Positions 13,201 through 24,852 are shown, counted from the first letter of the stretch. The stretch is DNA of 64,000 nucleotides from Chrysomallon squamiferum (GCA_012295275.1 CM022678.1:5738559-5802558); one strand, 5' to 3'. Numbers and translations are program-made. The notes: generated by a model not told the origin, from the sequence alone.

Positions 13201-13389
13201 TTAAAATACATACATACAGAAAGGCACACATACGAATGTAAGTACGTACATGCTTACAGTATACATACTTACATACATACATATATACATACATACATAC
13301 GTACATACGTACATACATACATACGTACATACATACATACATACATACGTACATACGTACATACATACATACATACATACAGCCATACA

Positions 13390-13425
<36 letters not shown>

Positions 13426-13450
13426 CGTACATACATACATATATACATAA
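13201..13450. repeat. (ATAC)n array with TACGTA variants
   Basis: ATAC units, many arranged as ACATACGTACAT so that a CpG recurs at irregular multiples of four bases. All six frames are partly open and give Y/M/C-V or T/Y/I-H peptides, which are artefacts. Confidence 0.95.
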
Positions 13451-13606
13451 AAGATATCTATATATAAAATATACAGGTATATATAAATACACACACAAAC
13501 AAAATAAAAATATACATACGTAAACATAAAGATAAAACATACATATACTGACAATCACTCAACAGACACGTATACAGGCATACAAGCATAACCAAATAAT
13601 CACGCA

Positions 13607-13648
13607 AACACACACACACACACACAACACACACACACACACACACAT
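13607..13648. repeat. (CA)n microsatellite
   Basis: CA repeat with one AA interruption. Confidence 0.95.
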
Positions 13649-13689
13649 ACATACGTAAACAAACGTATATGTACGGAATCAGTGAACTA

Positions 13690-14100
13690 ATTTAATTTCC
13701 GCTCCAACCCACAACAACGTGGCTAATTCTGCGAACTGTCGCCTGACTAAGTGGAACTTGTTTTAAGGTTATCCCCAATGATTGTGGTTCGCTGAAAGCG
13801 TCGAGAGTTGATATCGGATAATTAGCGTATTAGTACCGTCTCGGTAAACCAATCAGAAAACAAGGCACTTCGCGTTTCGACCAATCGACGGCCAGGTCTT
13901 GTAATAGCGCATCAGATGTTTGCTAAGCATGCCTTACGTGCGATTTTGCGATTTTGCGTGATCAGGAAAGTGTGCTTGAACCTTCGGTGAGCGTGCGAAG
14001 GTGTCGGATAGTCAGTCTTATTACAGGCAGTTAAGCTTGACGAATGTTTCAGGTGTTAAGCCGTACTGTCCTGATGGCGCGTGTGTGTAGCTGGGTTCAG
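13690..14100 (+). promoter_or_regulatory. CpG-rich promoter-like segment with paired CCAAT boxes
   Basis: By eye, 13,681-13,980 holds about 21 CpGs in 300 bp, against none in 35,041-35,340. CCAAT boxes lie at 13849-13853 and 13881-13885, both on the + strand and 32 bp apart. A donor-like CTTCG/GTGAGC is at 13,986/13,987. No TATA box or long open frame is present. The pattern fits a CpG-type promoter with a non-coding first exon for a + strand transcript. Orientation and start site are inferred. Confidence 0.35.
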
Positions 14101-14171
14101 AATGATAATCGTTACATGTTGGAATATCACTGAAATAGAAACGATGACAACGACAAAAATAGCATCTACAA

Positions 14172-14260
14172 CGATGATAATAATAATAATAATAATAATA
14201 ACAGCAACGATGACGATGACGACGACGATGATGATGATGATAAAAATAATAATGAGTTAT
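14172..14260. repeat. AAT / GAC / GAT triplet array
   Basis: Blocks of ATA, then ACGATG, then GAT triplets. Confidence 0.88.
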
Positions 14261-14413
14261 ATCGTATGATGATCTTTTTGGCCAAAGGACGTGATGATTA
14301 TATTAATTCTGTTATACTTTTAGAATACCTCGGGGTGGGGGAGAAAGAAAGAAAAAAAAAAGAAGAAATGTTGAAGCAAAAACGAAATTGATATCGTGTG
14401 TGTGTATGTGTGT

Positions 14414-14415
<2 letters not shown>

Positions 14416-14497
<82 letters not shown>
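14416..14497. repeat. (GA)n microsatellite, ~41 units
   Basis: Perfect GA array preceded by a short GT run. Confidence 0.98.
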
Positions 14498-14499
<2 letters not shown>

Positions 14500-14501
<2 letters not shown>

Positions 14502-14850
14502 TATTAGTAAGCAATTTCTAGGAAACTTGCCAAAACTTAATATTAACAAAGCATTATTCTGTGCAGACTACCGAACTTATCACAGTAGAAAAAATTACGG
14601 AGTCCGCCGATCATTACCGAATGTTGACGGACGCGCTTGAAAAGTTGATTACGTTGCCTGAAGTAACGAAAATGTCAAAAACATTTGTTATGTCAGGACT
14701 AAAGATGGATGAACTGACAGACTGATAGGTGCTTTCCTACTTCATTAACATCTTTTCTTTATTTACTTATTTTCTTTTCTCCTTCTTCTTTTTCCCCCTC
14801 TTATAGAAAGGTCTTTATTTAATCCTTTTATTTATTTATTTACTTATTTA
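14500..14850. other. Unique non-coding DNA
   Basis: Unique sequence with CpG at 14,580-14,640, becoming pyrimidine- and T-rich after 14,750. No gene seen. Confidence 0.5.
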
Positions 14851-14851
14851 T

Positions 14852-14902
14852 CTATTATTATTATTGTTGTTATTGTTGTTGTTATTATTATTATTGATAT
14901 TA

Positions 14903-14965
<63 letters not shown>

Positions 14966-14967
14966 TC
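14852..14967. repeat. (ATT)n array with TTG interruptions
   Basis: An ATT/GTT triplet array of about 115 bp. Confidence 0.95.
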
Positions 14968-15054
14968 TTTTTTTAAAATTCTGGATTCTGGCCAGATTAG
15001 AGTATTGACTTTCTGTTGTAAATACGTTTTACTATTTTATTGTTTTGTTTTTAC

Positions 15055-15071
15055 GTCTATCTATCTGTCTG

Positions 15072-15122
<51 letters not shown>

Positions 15123-15126
15123 CTCT
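15055..15126. repeat. (CTAT)n array
   Basis: About 15 CTAT units with CTGT variants at the 5' end. Confidence 0.95.
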
Positions 15127-15176
15127 ATATATAATGATTCTGTGCATACGTCTTTGTATGTATTGCTATTATGTGT

Positions 15177-15446
<270 letters not shown>

Positions 15447-15702
15447 TCTGTTACATGCACTAAGATGACTCTGCCATCACTCGCTGGCTACACACGTGTT
15501 TCTATCTACTCCTGTTTCGGAAAGCGTGTGTTCATACGACATAGCCGAGCTTGCTTGCTGTTCTCGTAAATTTTCAAACGGTATTTACGTCTCTAACTAG
15601 ACGGAGTAGAAGCAGATCGCATGTACAACTGGAATTTCTTGAACAAATTCTCCACACTTCCCGTTCGGAATCTTTTATCTTATTCGGCATGGCAGGAATT
15701 TT

Positions 15703-15703
<1 letters not shown>

Positions 15704-15738
<35 letters not shown>
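15704..15738. repeat. Poly-T tract
   Basis: About 30 T flanked by unique CpG-bearing DNA (15,445-15,700). Confidence 0.95.
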
Positions 15739-15828
15739 GCTATCGTATGACAAACCAAACGATAAACAGATACGAGTGTTTGTTAGTTCATCTAGATCTG
15801 ATCGTGTAAAGCCTTCTTCTTCTTGTAT

Positions 15829-16100
15829 TTTTATTTATTTATTTGTTATTCTTCTTCTTCTTCTTCTTCTTCTTTATTATTATTATTACTATAATTATTA
15901 TTATTACTATTATTATTATTATTATCACTATTATTATTATTATTATCACTATTATTTTATTATTATTATTATTATCACTATTATTATTATTATTATTATT
16001 ATTACTATTTTTATTATCACTATTATTATTATTATCACTATTATTATTATCACTATTATTATTATTATTATTAAAGATTATTATTATTACTATTATTATA
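15829..16100. repeat. Compound TTTA / TTC / ATT-ATC array
   Basis: TTTA and TTC units lead into about 220 bp of (ATT)n with ACT/ATC units spaced at short multiples of three, giving a loose higher-order pattern (TATTATTATCAC-type). Confidence 0.94.
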
Positions 16101-16182
16101 GATAGGGTTTATACGTAAAGAGATTAAGTAATACAGCAATTTCTGACAATCGTCAGCACTGTCATTTGAACGCATGAATAAA

Positions 16183-16329
16183 CAGGGCAGCAGATGCCTA
16201 GGGCCCCACGGGTAAAAAGAGCCATGCAATTACTTTTCATGCTTGTGTAAAATAGAGTCCCACGTGCACTACTTTGGCCCGTAGGGGCTTGGGGGGCTGG
16301 GAACCTATAATGCTTTTACGACGGTCCTG
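16183..16329. mobile_element. Short hAT-like inverted-terminus element (MITE candidate)
   Basis: The + strand starts CAGGGCAGCAGATGCCTAGG and, read from the other end on the - strand, starts CAGGACCGTCGTAAAAGC. CAGGGC-type termini are common in hAT DNA transposons. Inside, GCCCCACGGGTAAAAAG (about 16204-16220) is matched inversely by ACTTTGGCCCGTAGGGGC (16271-16288). It has no coding capacity. The flanking 8 bp (TGAATAAA and ATATTAGG) do not match, so the ends may be slightly off or the target duplication lost. Confidence 0.4.
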
Positions 16330-17284
16330 ATATTAGGAAGAACCAACAGATCCAAGGACTGTTGTTATTTCAACAAGGTTTTATGGTGTCAGGCGTTTTG
16401 ACAACTATGATTTAGAACTGAATAAATCTAGAAATCGATAATGCAAATATTTGTTAGCTTCGACAGATTATATAGTGTAGCTCTGTTATTTATGTCATCA
16501 AAGTTTTATCCAATCTAAACTGTAATGGAACTGCAGAAGGTTTAAAGAAAAATGAATTCAGACATTAGTGATGGTCTGTTTGACTCTGCAGTTTTGATGT
16601 ATTTAGTAACAACACACACAGACACGTACATACATACATACGTTTTGTACTGCTATCTTTTGAATGTTAAATTTATCAGAAATAATTATAATTCCTGATT
16701 TTCACTGAATTTGTGGTACTCTGAACCCTCGATATTTACTTCTTTAATTCGTATATAATCCTTTCAAAAAATGCTGTGTCATACAGCCGAGCAGAATCGA
16801 AAAACAACAACATATGCAATAGATGGATAGATAGATAGACAGACAGACAGCGATATCAATTAATTAATTAATTAAAGTAAAATACGTTATATAAAATAAA
16901 AAAAATAAAAATTAATAGTAATAATAATAATAATAATAAAAGAAACAGAAATGAGAGAGAAAAACGAACAGAATCGATTTTTTCTGTTTTCGCTGAAACG
17001 CGCGTTCACGTTTGGCATCAGTGACGTCACGCAATCTGCAGACGACAATCTGATTATACCGCAATGGCCAGGTATTGAAAAGCGGTAGTTTTACACTTGA
17101 AAGCTTAATAAATTCATGCATATTTGTCTTTGAGTAGAGTTTGTTAACGAGATAAGCTTAAATGAAACTATATCGGCATATCGACGCATTCTTACAGGAA
17201 AACGTGCGTTCAAAGAGTTCACTCTGATTGATTAACTGTAGTAATCACAGTTTGCGGAGTATATAATGATAATGATTGTACATA

Positions 17285-17288
<4 letters not shown>
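16330..17288. other. Unique non-coding DNA with CRE
   Basis: Unique AT-rich sequence. TGACGTCA lies at 17022-17029 in a CpG-bearing patch (16,985-17,060). Small GATA/CAGA (16827-16850) and TTAA (16857-16874) runs are present. No gene seen. Confidence 0.5.

Positions 17289-17359
<71 letters not shown>
17289..17359. repeat. (GA)n microsatellite, ~35 units
   Basis: Perfect GA array and the last long one in the CpG-retaining domain. Confidence 0.98.
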
Positions 17360-17361
<2 letters not shown>

Positions 17362-17616
17362 ATGAATTAGGTGAATAAGTTAAAAACGTTATCGTAAATA
17401 ATTATTTTTTTAAAAAAAAGGGAAATATATATATAATAAAGAAATAATAATAAAAAGTAGATTTTTGTTTTTTTTTTGTGTTTGTTGTTCTTTTTATTTA
17501 AATAAGAATTAAAAAAATAAAGCTAGAGAAAATAAATTTTCAGTAGACATCCATCCGTTCACATTAATAGAAGAAATATATATTTTTTTTAAATCGACTG
17601 CTTTAAGTGCAATGCA

Positions 17617-17617
<1 letters not shown>

Positions 17618-17652
<35 letters not shown>

Positions 17653-17695
17653 TTATTATTATTATTATTATTTTTATTATTATTATCATCATAGT
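17618..17695. repeat. (ATT)n array
   Basis: ATT repeat with TTTT interruptions. Confidence 0.94.
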
Positions 17696-17699
17696 TACC

Positions 17700-18150
17700 A
17701 TTTATCATAATATTTATTACCATAACCTCATTACCATTAATAAAATAATATCTATTTATGATCATCACATTAATGCTGATCGCCATTATTACATGCTATA
17801 TCTGCACGCAAAAGCCGCACTTGTACCGAGCAAAATCCTGCATTATCAAGACACTCCTTCAAAGCCCGCTGGAATCTGTTACTGGGCCAGAAATTACGAT
17901 TCTCTTAACGTTTGTATTGATCCCGATATTCGTGGCATTATTCAGTTCTAGGCCAGTCTGTAGGTTCCCTCGTCCGCGGCAAACAAACGAGCTTTGCATA
18001 CGAAGAAGATGAGCCATTATATTAACTCGCCTGTCATTGGTCCGCTTGACACATTTGCATATAGTCTCGATACCCGAGGCAGTTGGAAACGATAAGGTGT
18101 GCGAATATCGACACTAAATGTAATTGGTATAGTGTTACATTCAGTTAAAG
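17700..18150. other. Unique CpG-bearing DNA
   Basis: 17,780-18,110 is relatively complex and carries a + strand frame of 84 codons (17758-18012) with a hydrophobic start and a basic end (RFPRPRQTNELCIRRR). I do not recognise it. No exon boundaries stand out. The frame could be chance. Confidence 0.35.
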
Positions 18151-18152
18151 GA

Positions 18153-18260
18153 TAATGATGATGATGATGATGATAATACTATTATTTCTGTTACTGCTAC
18201 TACACCACTCTACAACTACTACTACTACCACTGATACTACTACTACTACTACTATTATAA
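18153..18260. repeat. GAT and TAC triplet arrays
   Basis: (GAT)n at about 18153-18173 and TAC/CTA triplets at about 18195-18256. Confidence 0.88.
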
Positions 18261-18392
18261 TTTTTATTATTACTATAGAAATTGTAATAAGCTTATTATT
18301 TTTACAGTGCTAAATTGAATATTATAAACAGAGTGATAGTGGAAAGTTGAATCAATCTCTCTTACTTACGCTCTCACATTCATATATGTGTG

Positions 18393-18395
<3 letters not shown>

Positions 18396-18480
<85 letters not shown>
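18396..18480. repeat. (AT)n microsatellite, ~42 units
   Basis: A self-complementary AT array able to extrude a cruciform. Confidence 0.98.
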
Positions 18481-18486
<6 letters not shown>

Positions 18487-18696
18487 CATTTCTTTTCATT
18501 TAGCTCCATTTTCTTCTTTTACTTCTTTTACAGTAACACGTTGTACTACTTTCCTAATTTGAATCATATTCCTGTATAATTTTGATTAATGGATTTCATG
18601 GCTCATGTTATTCGGGCCTATTCAGTTTACTATAGATTATGGTAGACTAAGAATGAATGTAATAATTCATCATCATCTTTTCGATCATACATGACA

Positions 18697-18699
<3 letters not shown>

Positions 18700-18737
<38 letters not shown>

Positions 18738-18805
18738 AAAGTAAAATGAAATATATGTGTATGTATATATACACACACACACACACACACATATATATAT
18801 GTAGA
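18700..18805. repeat. Opposed (TG)n and (CA)n arrays
   Basis: (TG)n at about 18703-18732 and (AC)n at about 18772-18790 with TA-rich flanks form an imperfect inverted repeat around a ~40-bp spacer. Confidence 0.9.
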
Positions 18806-18917
18806 CATGTATAATCTATCTGTCTGTCAAGATATATCACAATAAATACCACTGCAGATTTTTAAATATTTATTTTCAGAGAGAAAAAAAGTATTTTACT
18901 GAAAAGATAAAAAAAGA

Positions 18918-18990
18918 ACAACAAAAAAAAAAAAAAAAAAAAAAAAAAAAACAAAAAAAAAAAAAAAAAAAAAACAACAACAACAACCAA
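18918..18990. repeat. Poly-A tract with CAA tail
   Basis: Two long A runs broken by single C bases. Confidence 0.95.
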
Positions 18991-19592
18991 ACAAAGCAAC
19001 AAAACATGTATTTTCATACAAAATACCCAAAGACACTTGATAATAAATATGATAAAATCGTTTGACATCCAACACTTTACTCGCGAAGATAAATTTGTTC
19101 CGCTTGTTTATTTACCTTATGTTTTGTTTCCAAAGTGCAGTTTATAATAAATTAATTGTGTTGCGAACGTCAAAGCTTTTCTTTTAATTAAAATTTTAAA
19201 TTAATTTAATTTAATTTATTTATCTAATTTTTATTTTATTTTGTTTTATTTTATCTTTTTTGATGATTTATCGTGTTTAAACTATTCCAATTTCATCAAT
19301 AATGATCAAAACTCGTCGATTTTAGATTCCTTGGCTGCCACATATATTATGCTCGTAACAATTTGATAGTCATAGCAGAAGAAATTAACAATGAAATTTC
19401 TCAAAAATGTGACTGTTCTTAATGAATTTTTACATTTTTTTTTGTTTTTCATTTCATTATTTTAAAACGTTTGCCATTGTAATTAAAAGATAATATACGT
19501 AACAAGATGTCGTTACTGTTGTAACATGGCAACCCCCCTATCTCGTAACGCCGCTATAATTTTAACCAGTTCTATTTATTCCATTGTGATAA
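18991..19592. other. AT-rich non-coding DNA
   Basis: Unique AT-rich sequence with TTTAA-rich patches. No gene seen. Confidence 0.55.
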
Positions 19593-19790
19593 ATAATAAT
19601 GATGATGATGATGATGATGATAATAAGAAGAAATAATGACAATAGTAAAAATGACAACGACGACAAAACAATAACAAAAAGAAATGACACCAACAACAAG
19701 GACAACGACGACAACAATAAAGATGAAAACGACAATAATAATAATAATAATAATAATCATCATCATCATCATCATCATATCATTTGTTAC
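19593..19790. repeat. Compound GAT / ACA / AAT / CAT triplet array
   Basis: Triplet blocks give Met-, Asn-, Asp- and His-rich spurious frames. Confidence 0.93.
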
Positions 19791-19899
19791 GCATAATATC
19801 CTTTTGGAGAAATACAACTCGAATAAATAATCTATATAAAAAAAAATAAAAAAGTGCCAGAAATACCCTGGGGGATATTAAGAAGCCTAATATAAGCGG

Positions 19900-20125
19900 T
19901 TGGCGCTTTTAAAAAACGTTACTAAAAACTGGGGCAGTGGCGTTCGTTCATGTTATATCTCTCTTGCACAACAATATCCGTCAGTATTGTTACATCGTAA
20001 CAGGTAAAAACGTTCCACACGCACCTCTGGCGTCGTTATGCGTTGTTACCTCTCAATCAGACGTAAAAACATGTAGAGCCTGCCAGACATGTTATAAAGA
20101 TCATTTACCTTCCGCATTAGTTTAA
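19900..20125. other. CpG-bearing unique patch with donor-like site
   Basis: A 62-codon + strand frame (19937-20125) with several Cys residues and a CAG/GTAAAA donor-like site at 20,003/20,004. It could be a first exon or chance. No homology is recognised. Confidence 0.25.
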
Positions 20126-20239
20126 TTCAATTTGTTTTTTTATCTGAAGTGAAGTTATGCATCGACAAAATATTCCTGAAGAAAGAAAGAATGGAGGTAG
20201 GAAAAAGACCAAAGTATATGGTTATCTGTAGCGATGAAA

Positions 20240-20272
20240 ATAAAATAATAATAATAATAAAATATAAATAAA

Positions 20273-20327
<55 letters not shown>

Positions 20328-20357
20328 AAAGAAGAAGAAGAAGAAGAAGAAGAAAGA
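20240..20357. repeat. AAT / AAAT / AAG compound array
   Basis: (AAT)n, (AAAT)n, (AAT)n and (AAG)n in succession. Confidence 0.94.
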
Positions 20358-20359
20358 AA

Positions 20360-21589
20360 AGCATAAAACCAAAATTACAATTATGTTATTTCTTTCAGTT
20401 GCGTAATAAATTTCTAATTTACCAGTAACTGAAATGGCTTAATATAGTTCATTAATGTATCTATTAACAGCAGCTTTCTGTAAATAGCTTCATTTCAGAA
20501 GGAAGAAAATTATTAATGAATATAATGCAAAGAAATCTAATACTAAGCATAAATATAAAAATTATAAAAAGTAGTATATAAACAAAAACAAAGAAAAATA
20601 TGTATTCGACTTCAATATGAACCCATTCATGTGACGTCATATCCTTGATGGAAATCGAACATCGTCTGCGGATTCACTTAAGGCCGGGAACTAGTTCATC
20701 GTTATCGTCTGCTGTAAATCTGCCTATATGGTTCTTGACTTAACATCGTTTTGGTATGTTTGAATGCTGAGATATCAAGATTGGTTTGGTAATAGCCTCT
20801 GTAAATTTCCTTAACGCTGGTACGGTCGCAAGGTCACAATAGAAAGGTTAATCTTGAGAACCGCCGGAAGGTTGCGTCTGTATTATAGTGCAGAACGAAA
20901 TGTGGTCTTTGCAAAATTCGCAGAAAGTAAAAGAAACATTTGCAAATTATGAAGACTTATCAGTATTTTTATTTTTTAGGCAGCTAATGGTATTAAATTT
21001 TATTTTTTATTTATTAACAGATTTATTAATTTAAAATTCGAAAAAAAGAAGTAAATAAATAAAATTAAAAATAATGTTATTCAGTTTATCGGTAATACAT
21101 TGTTTTCAAGCTATGATAGGAACACCATTATTTTCAAATATATATATAAAACTCAGAACTATTTTCATATTTATTTCTCATATTATTTACGTTTTTTTTT
21201 TTTTTTGGGGTACAGTAATTATTGTTAAAAATGTGATGAATTTGTTCCTTATAAAAACTCTTAAATATAATCTGTTAGTTTCTAAACAAATCATGATTTT
21301 TCTGACATTGTTTTCAAGCGAAATTTCCCAATTTAAATCACTGTTTTAACTCACAGTTCTAAACAGTTTTATAGCGAAAAACAGAAAAGATAAAATTCAG
21401 TCTATTTGTTTGTTTTATTTCCGGTCATTGACGTATCATGGCGGAAACTATGAATCTGTTAAGGCATCATCTACAGTCGGGTTAATGTGACGTCAGGCAG
21501 TATCCATTTGATGAATCATGATCGTACATTATATATTTTAAGGTTTCAGAATCTAATTAACAAATCCTTAATGACCCCTTAAACCAGTA

Positions 21590-21590
<1 letters not shown>
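20360..21590. other. Unique non-coding DNA at the right end of the CpG-retaining domain
   Basis: CpG persists at 20,600-20,900 and 21,420-21,500, with TGACGTCA at 20632-20639 and 21488-21495. 20,940-21,350 is AT-rich. A 91-codon + strand frame (21074-21349) is hydrophobic and AT-driven. Confidence 0.5.
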
Positions 21591-21592
<2 letters not shown>

Positions 21593-21627
<35 letters not shown>

Positions 21628-21632
21628 GTGTA
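21593..21632. repeat. (GT)n microsatellite
   Basis: GT array with one GCG interruption. It sits close to the point where CpG density falls. Confidence 0.96.
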
Positions 21633-21744
21633 ATGTCTTCAGCATTTAATAACAAACAACAACAACAAAAACATTTATACAGCATCCCATTTATACATCA
21701 TATTTGCTTCTCTGCATTCTTACAGAAATGGATAAATGTTTACA

Positions 21745-21815
21745 TTTCCTCTTACTACTGGACCTAAGTTTCACCTCAGTCCAGTGCTCTAACCAAGGGA
21801 CTGTATACCTTTTCT
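21745..21815 (-). repeat. Degenerate tRNA-derived SINE head
   Basis: The - strand reads GTATACAGTCCCTTGGTTAG then AGCACTGGACTG, a recognisable tRNA 5' half with a Pol III A box (TTGGTTAGAGCACTGG). A degenerate B-box-like AACTTAGGTCC follows about 20 bp later. No cloverleaf or 3' tail is clear. Confidence 0.45.
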
Positions 21816-22215
21816 TCAAGCCCCCTGGAGAACACACATTTGTTTCTCATTTGATCTTCCCCTGGTAAAAGCTCTTGCCTTGTCCTAATGACTCTGCCAG
21901 CGTGTGATAGCATCAGTTGCTTACTTTGATTACCTAGTATACTGTGTTACCAACAAAAATGCATTAGTGTCACTTGGCACTGTGTCAGGCCTCATCTGCC
22001 ATGTGTGCCTCATCATAGAACTTTATGCAGATCTAAAAATGTGAACTGTAATCTGGACAGCGTGCTATTTTCGTTGGTTTTAAGTACGTGAAAGTCAAAA
22101 CAGAAATTGTTACAGACGTGTAAAGAGATTTGAAGTGATGTTAATAACTGGGTTGATGTATTTTGCATTTTATTTGTACTTTAGTTTGGTTTCCTCCCTC
22201 ATATAGTATGTTCTA

Positions 22216-22241
22216 ATTTTTTTTTTTTTTTTTTTTTTATT

Positions 22242-22297
<56 letters not shown>
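22216..22297. repeat. Poly-T followed by (CT)n
   Basis: About 21 T and then about 28 CT units (22242-22297). The tract lies 200 bp upstream of the exon-like segment at 22,492. Confidence 0.96.
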
Positions 22298-22302
<5 letters not shown>

Positions 22303-22491
22303 ATTATGATATCTGTTTACACTTTGCCTCGTCTACCACTTAATCTCTTTTAATTTAAACAGATTTGGATGGGTTGTTTTTTGTTCAGATGAGTCAATAT
22401 ATATACTCATTTCCCCTAATTTATTCTCACTATTTCTAAAATTATATCAAGTCCTGCAAATACTTCATTTTACTTCTCTTTCTTTTCACAG

Positions 22492-22581
22492 GTATTTCAA
22501 ATAATGTTGCTGCTGCTAATAAAACCAGGAAAAATTGTTAAAATGATAGCATCCAGCTCAAACAAGACTTGCCCGTCTCTG
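22492..22581 (+). CDS. Candidate internal exon, 90 nt (product unknown)
   Basis: The left edge is a pyrimidine-rich tract ending TCTTTTCACAG at 22,491. The right edge is CTG/GTGAGTAAT, close to the consensus donor. The segment is exactly 90 nt. Frame 1 is open throughout (30 codons, beginning VFQIMLLLLIKPG and containing a possible N-glycosylation site NKT), while the other two frames contain stops. An ATG at 22,504 starts a hydrophobic run (MLLLLI). If spliced to 41,081-41,135, the frame ends after 17 more codons at TGA 41,132-41,134, giving a 43-residue reading. The pair could therefore be 5' UTR exons, a non-coding RNA or a tiny secreted peptide. No homology is recognised. The call rests on the splice sites and the open frame. 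Confidence 0.3.
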
Positions 22582-22584
22582 GTG

Positions 22585-22860
22585 AGTAATGAATTAATCT
22601 TTTCTAATTTATTTTTCACAATGAGTTGGTACCAGATAGTAGACTAGAATTTATCATCTCTTCTTTTTTTTCTTTCTTTCTCCAATGCATGTGCAGATAA
22701 TAGTCATTAATTTGTTCTGTTTTTTTTACGTACTGACAATTTGTTTTTAAATACTGATATAAATATATATATATTTTATTATTTTTTATTTCTCTGTTTC
22801 ATTCTTTTTCTGACTTGCACTCACTTTCTGTTTTTTCAAACTGTCTGCATTCCTGCCTCC
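22585..22860. other. Putative intron start, AT- and T-rich
   Basis: T- and pyrimidine-rich unique sequence with no other exon-like segment. Confidence 0.4.
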
Positions 22861-22862
22861 CA

Positions 22863-22942
<80 letters not shown>

Positions 22943-22947
22943 CTCTC
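22861..22947. repeat. (CT)n microsatellite with one interruption
   Basis: CT array split by a TTCT at about 22924. Confidence 0.97.
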
Positions 22948-22949
22948 AG

Positions 22950-23900
22950 TTTGCTCTCTGATTCTGTCTCGCACACTATTTTTTTATTCTTTCTTGATTT
23001 TTCTTCGCTGTCTATCTTTCTCAGAATATTAAGATACATTTCTCTCATCACATTCCTTTCTCTGTAACACACACACTCTCGATTACTTATTAAGATGTGA
23101 ATTACATTTAATTATTTTTAAACATGTACACAAACATTTATAAATGTTAACAGTGGAATGCATCATACATGCACATGAAATATTGAAATGGACACATAGA
23201 ATTTTAATTCTATGCAGGTGCATCATGACATTAAAATAAATTGGCAGCATGGTGTAAAAACAAAACTGAAAATATTTTAATTACATAGTCTTTTTACCAA
23301 TTACTGCATTTCTTGCTTGAACTTGTATTCATGATAAAAAAAAAAAAAATGGCTCAACTTCTTTTGTATATTTCCAAGTTTTTTTTTGTTTGATTTAAAA
23401 TAATATATTTAGAAAAGTGAAGAAAATTAATGATGTATACCAACAGTAACATCTGATTTATTTATTTACTCTATCTCTCTCTTACTCTCTAACATACTCA
23501 CTTACTGCTAATCACTTTATTAAATTGATTAACCACCACAAAACAAGCACACACAGTTTCTAAACTATAGTTAATGACGTATGTTAATTGGGGAAAAAAA
23601 ATAAAGTAAACTATAAAAAAAAAAAAAAAAAAAAAAAAATGGATTTGTAATTGCTGTTGCCCCTGGTGATCAGCTATTTAACCCATTAACCTCAACATTT
23701 GAGTTTGGACTAGCTTGGATCAATAAAGTCGACCAATATGTGTAGAAATTAAGGGTAGTTATTCACTGATTTATTGCATCTGTCTGCCACATAAGGTTCC
23801 TAAAGTATACAACTAGTGTAATCATTCTGATAAGTAAGAGACAGTGTTGTTGTTGTTTTTTTTTTTTTTTTTTTTTTTGGAAATTTCTAAGAGTAACTTC
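22950..23900. other. CpG-poor non-coding DNA
   Basis: Unique sequence with poly-A at about 23610-23639 and poly-T at about 23855-23878. No gene seen. Confidence 0.55.
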
Positions 23901-23907
23901 ATCAGGC

Positions 23908-24400
23908 ACTGCACATCTGAAGTTACCAAGTATAAAAAAATGTTGTACATTTGAAGTTACTGAGTATAATGCAAAAGATTCCACATTTAAAGTTGCTTCA
24001 GTGAAAAGTACTGTACATTAGAAGTTATCAGATGTAAAGTGTTGTCCATATGAAGTTACTTGACTGAAAAGTACTGTACATTAGAAGTTATCAGATGTTA
24101 AGCTGTGTTCATATGAAGCTACTGAGTATAATCAATAATGTAAAAATTACTTGAGTGGAAAGCATTGTGCATATGAAAGCATTATACGTTTGAAGTTGTA
24201 ATAGGTAATAACTAATATAAAGCATTTTAGACTTGAAGTTACCTTAGTGCAAATCATTTTACATTGGAAGTTACTTGAATGAAAAGCATATTACATCTGA
24301 AATTGAAGTTTTTGTTTGAAGTTACTGAGTGGAATCCAGTCAGTTCTGTTCTTTTATATGTCACTTAAGTGTAACTGACAACATGCGAGTTCGAAGTTAC
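23908..24400. repeat. Degenerate ~35-bp minisatellite, ~13 copies
   Basis: The core GAAGTTACTTGAGTGAAAAG plus CATTGTACATAT recurs with substitutions and small indels. One higher-order pair (AAAAGTACTGTACATTAGAA then GTTATCAGATGT) is repeated at about 24003 and 24067. Confidence 0.88.
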
Positions 24401-24596
24401 TCAATGGAACCAGATCTGTCCCATATTTGTTACCAGTTTATTAATCATTCTTTCTTCACTAATAATTCATTCATTCACTCTCTGGTTACTAATTTAATTC
24501 CTTCACTACTCCTTCACTCTCATTAGCAAATCATTCAGTCATTCATTCAGTTACTACTGAATGATTAATTTATCCTTTCATCAAGTTTCCGCATGA

Positions 24597-24793
24597 CTAC
24601 ACACACACACACACACACACACATACATACACACTCACAAATGCACATGCACAAAAACAAACATAGACACACATACAGACATAAACATGCACACTTAGAC
24701 ACATTCATAGACACATACATACATACATACACACACAACAAAAACACACTCTCGTGCACATATACACATTTATGCAAAAACCCACCCATACAT

Positions 24794-24852
<59 letters not shown>

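Noticed and set aside
15551-16105. 184-codon + strand frame
   Set aside because: The second half is ATT/CTT array (poly Y, I, L). The first part is unique but unrecognised and leads straight into the repeats.
23908-24400. Regular short repeats considered as a CRISPR array
   Set aside because: The units are contiguous and degenerate with no constant-repeat/variable-spacer structure, and the DNA is eukaryotic in character.
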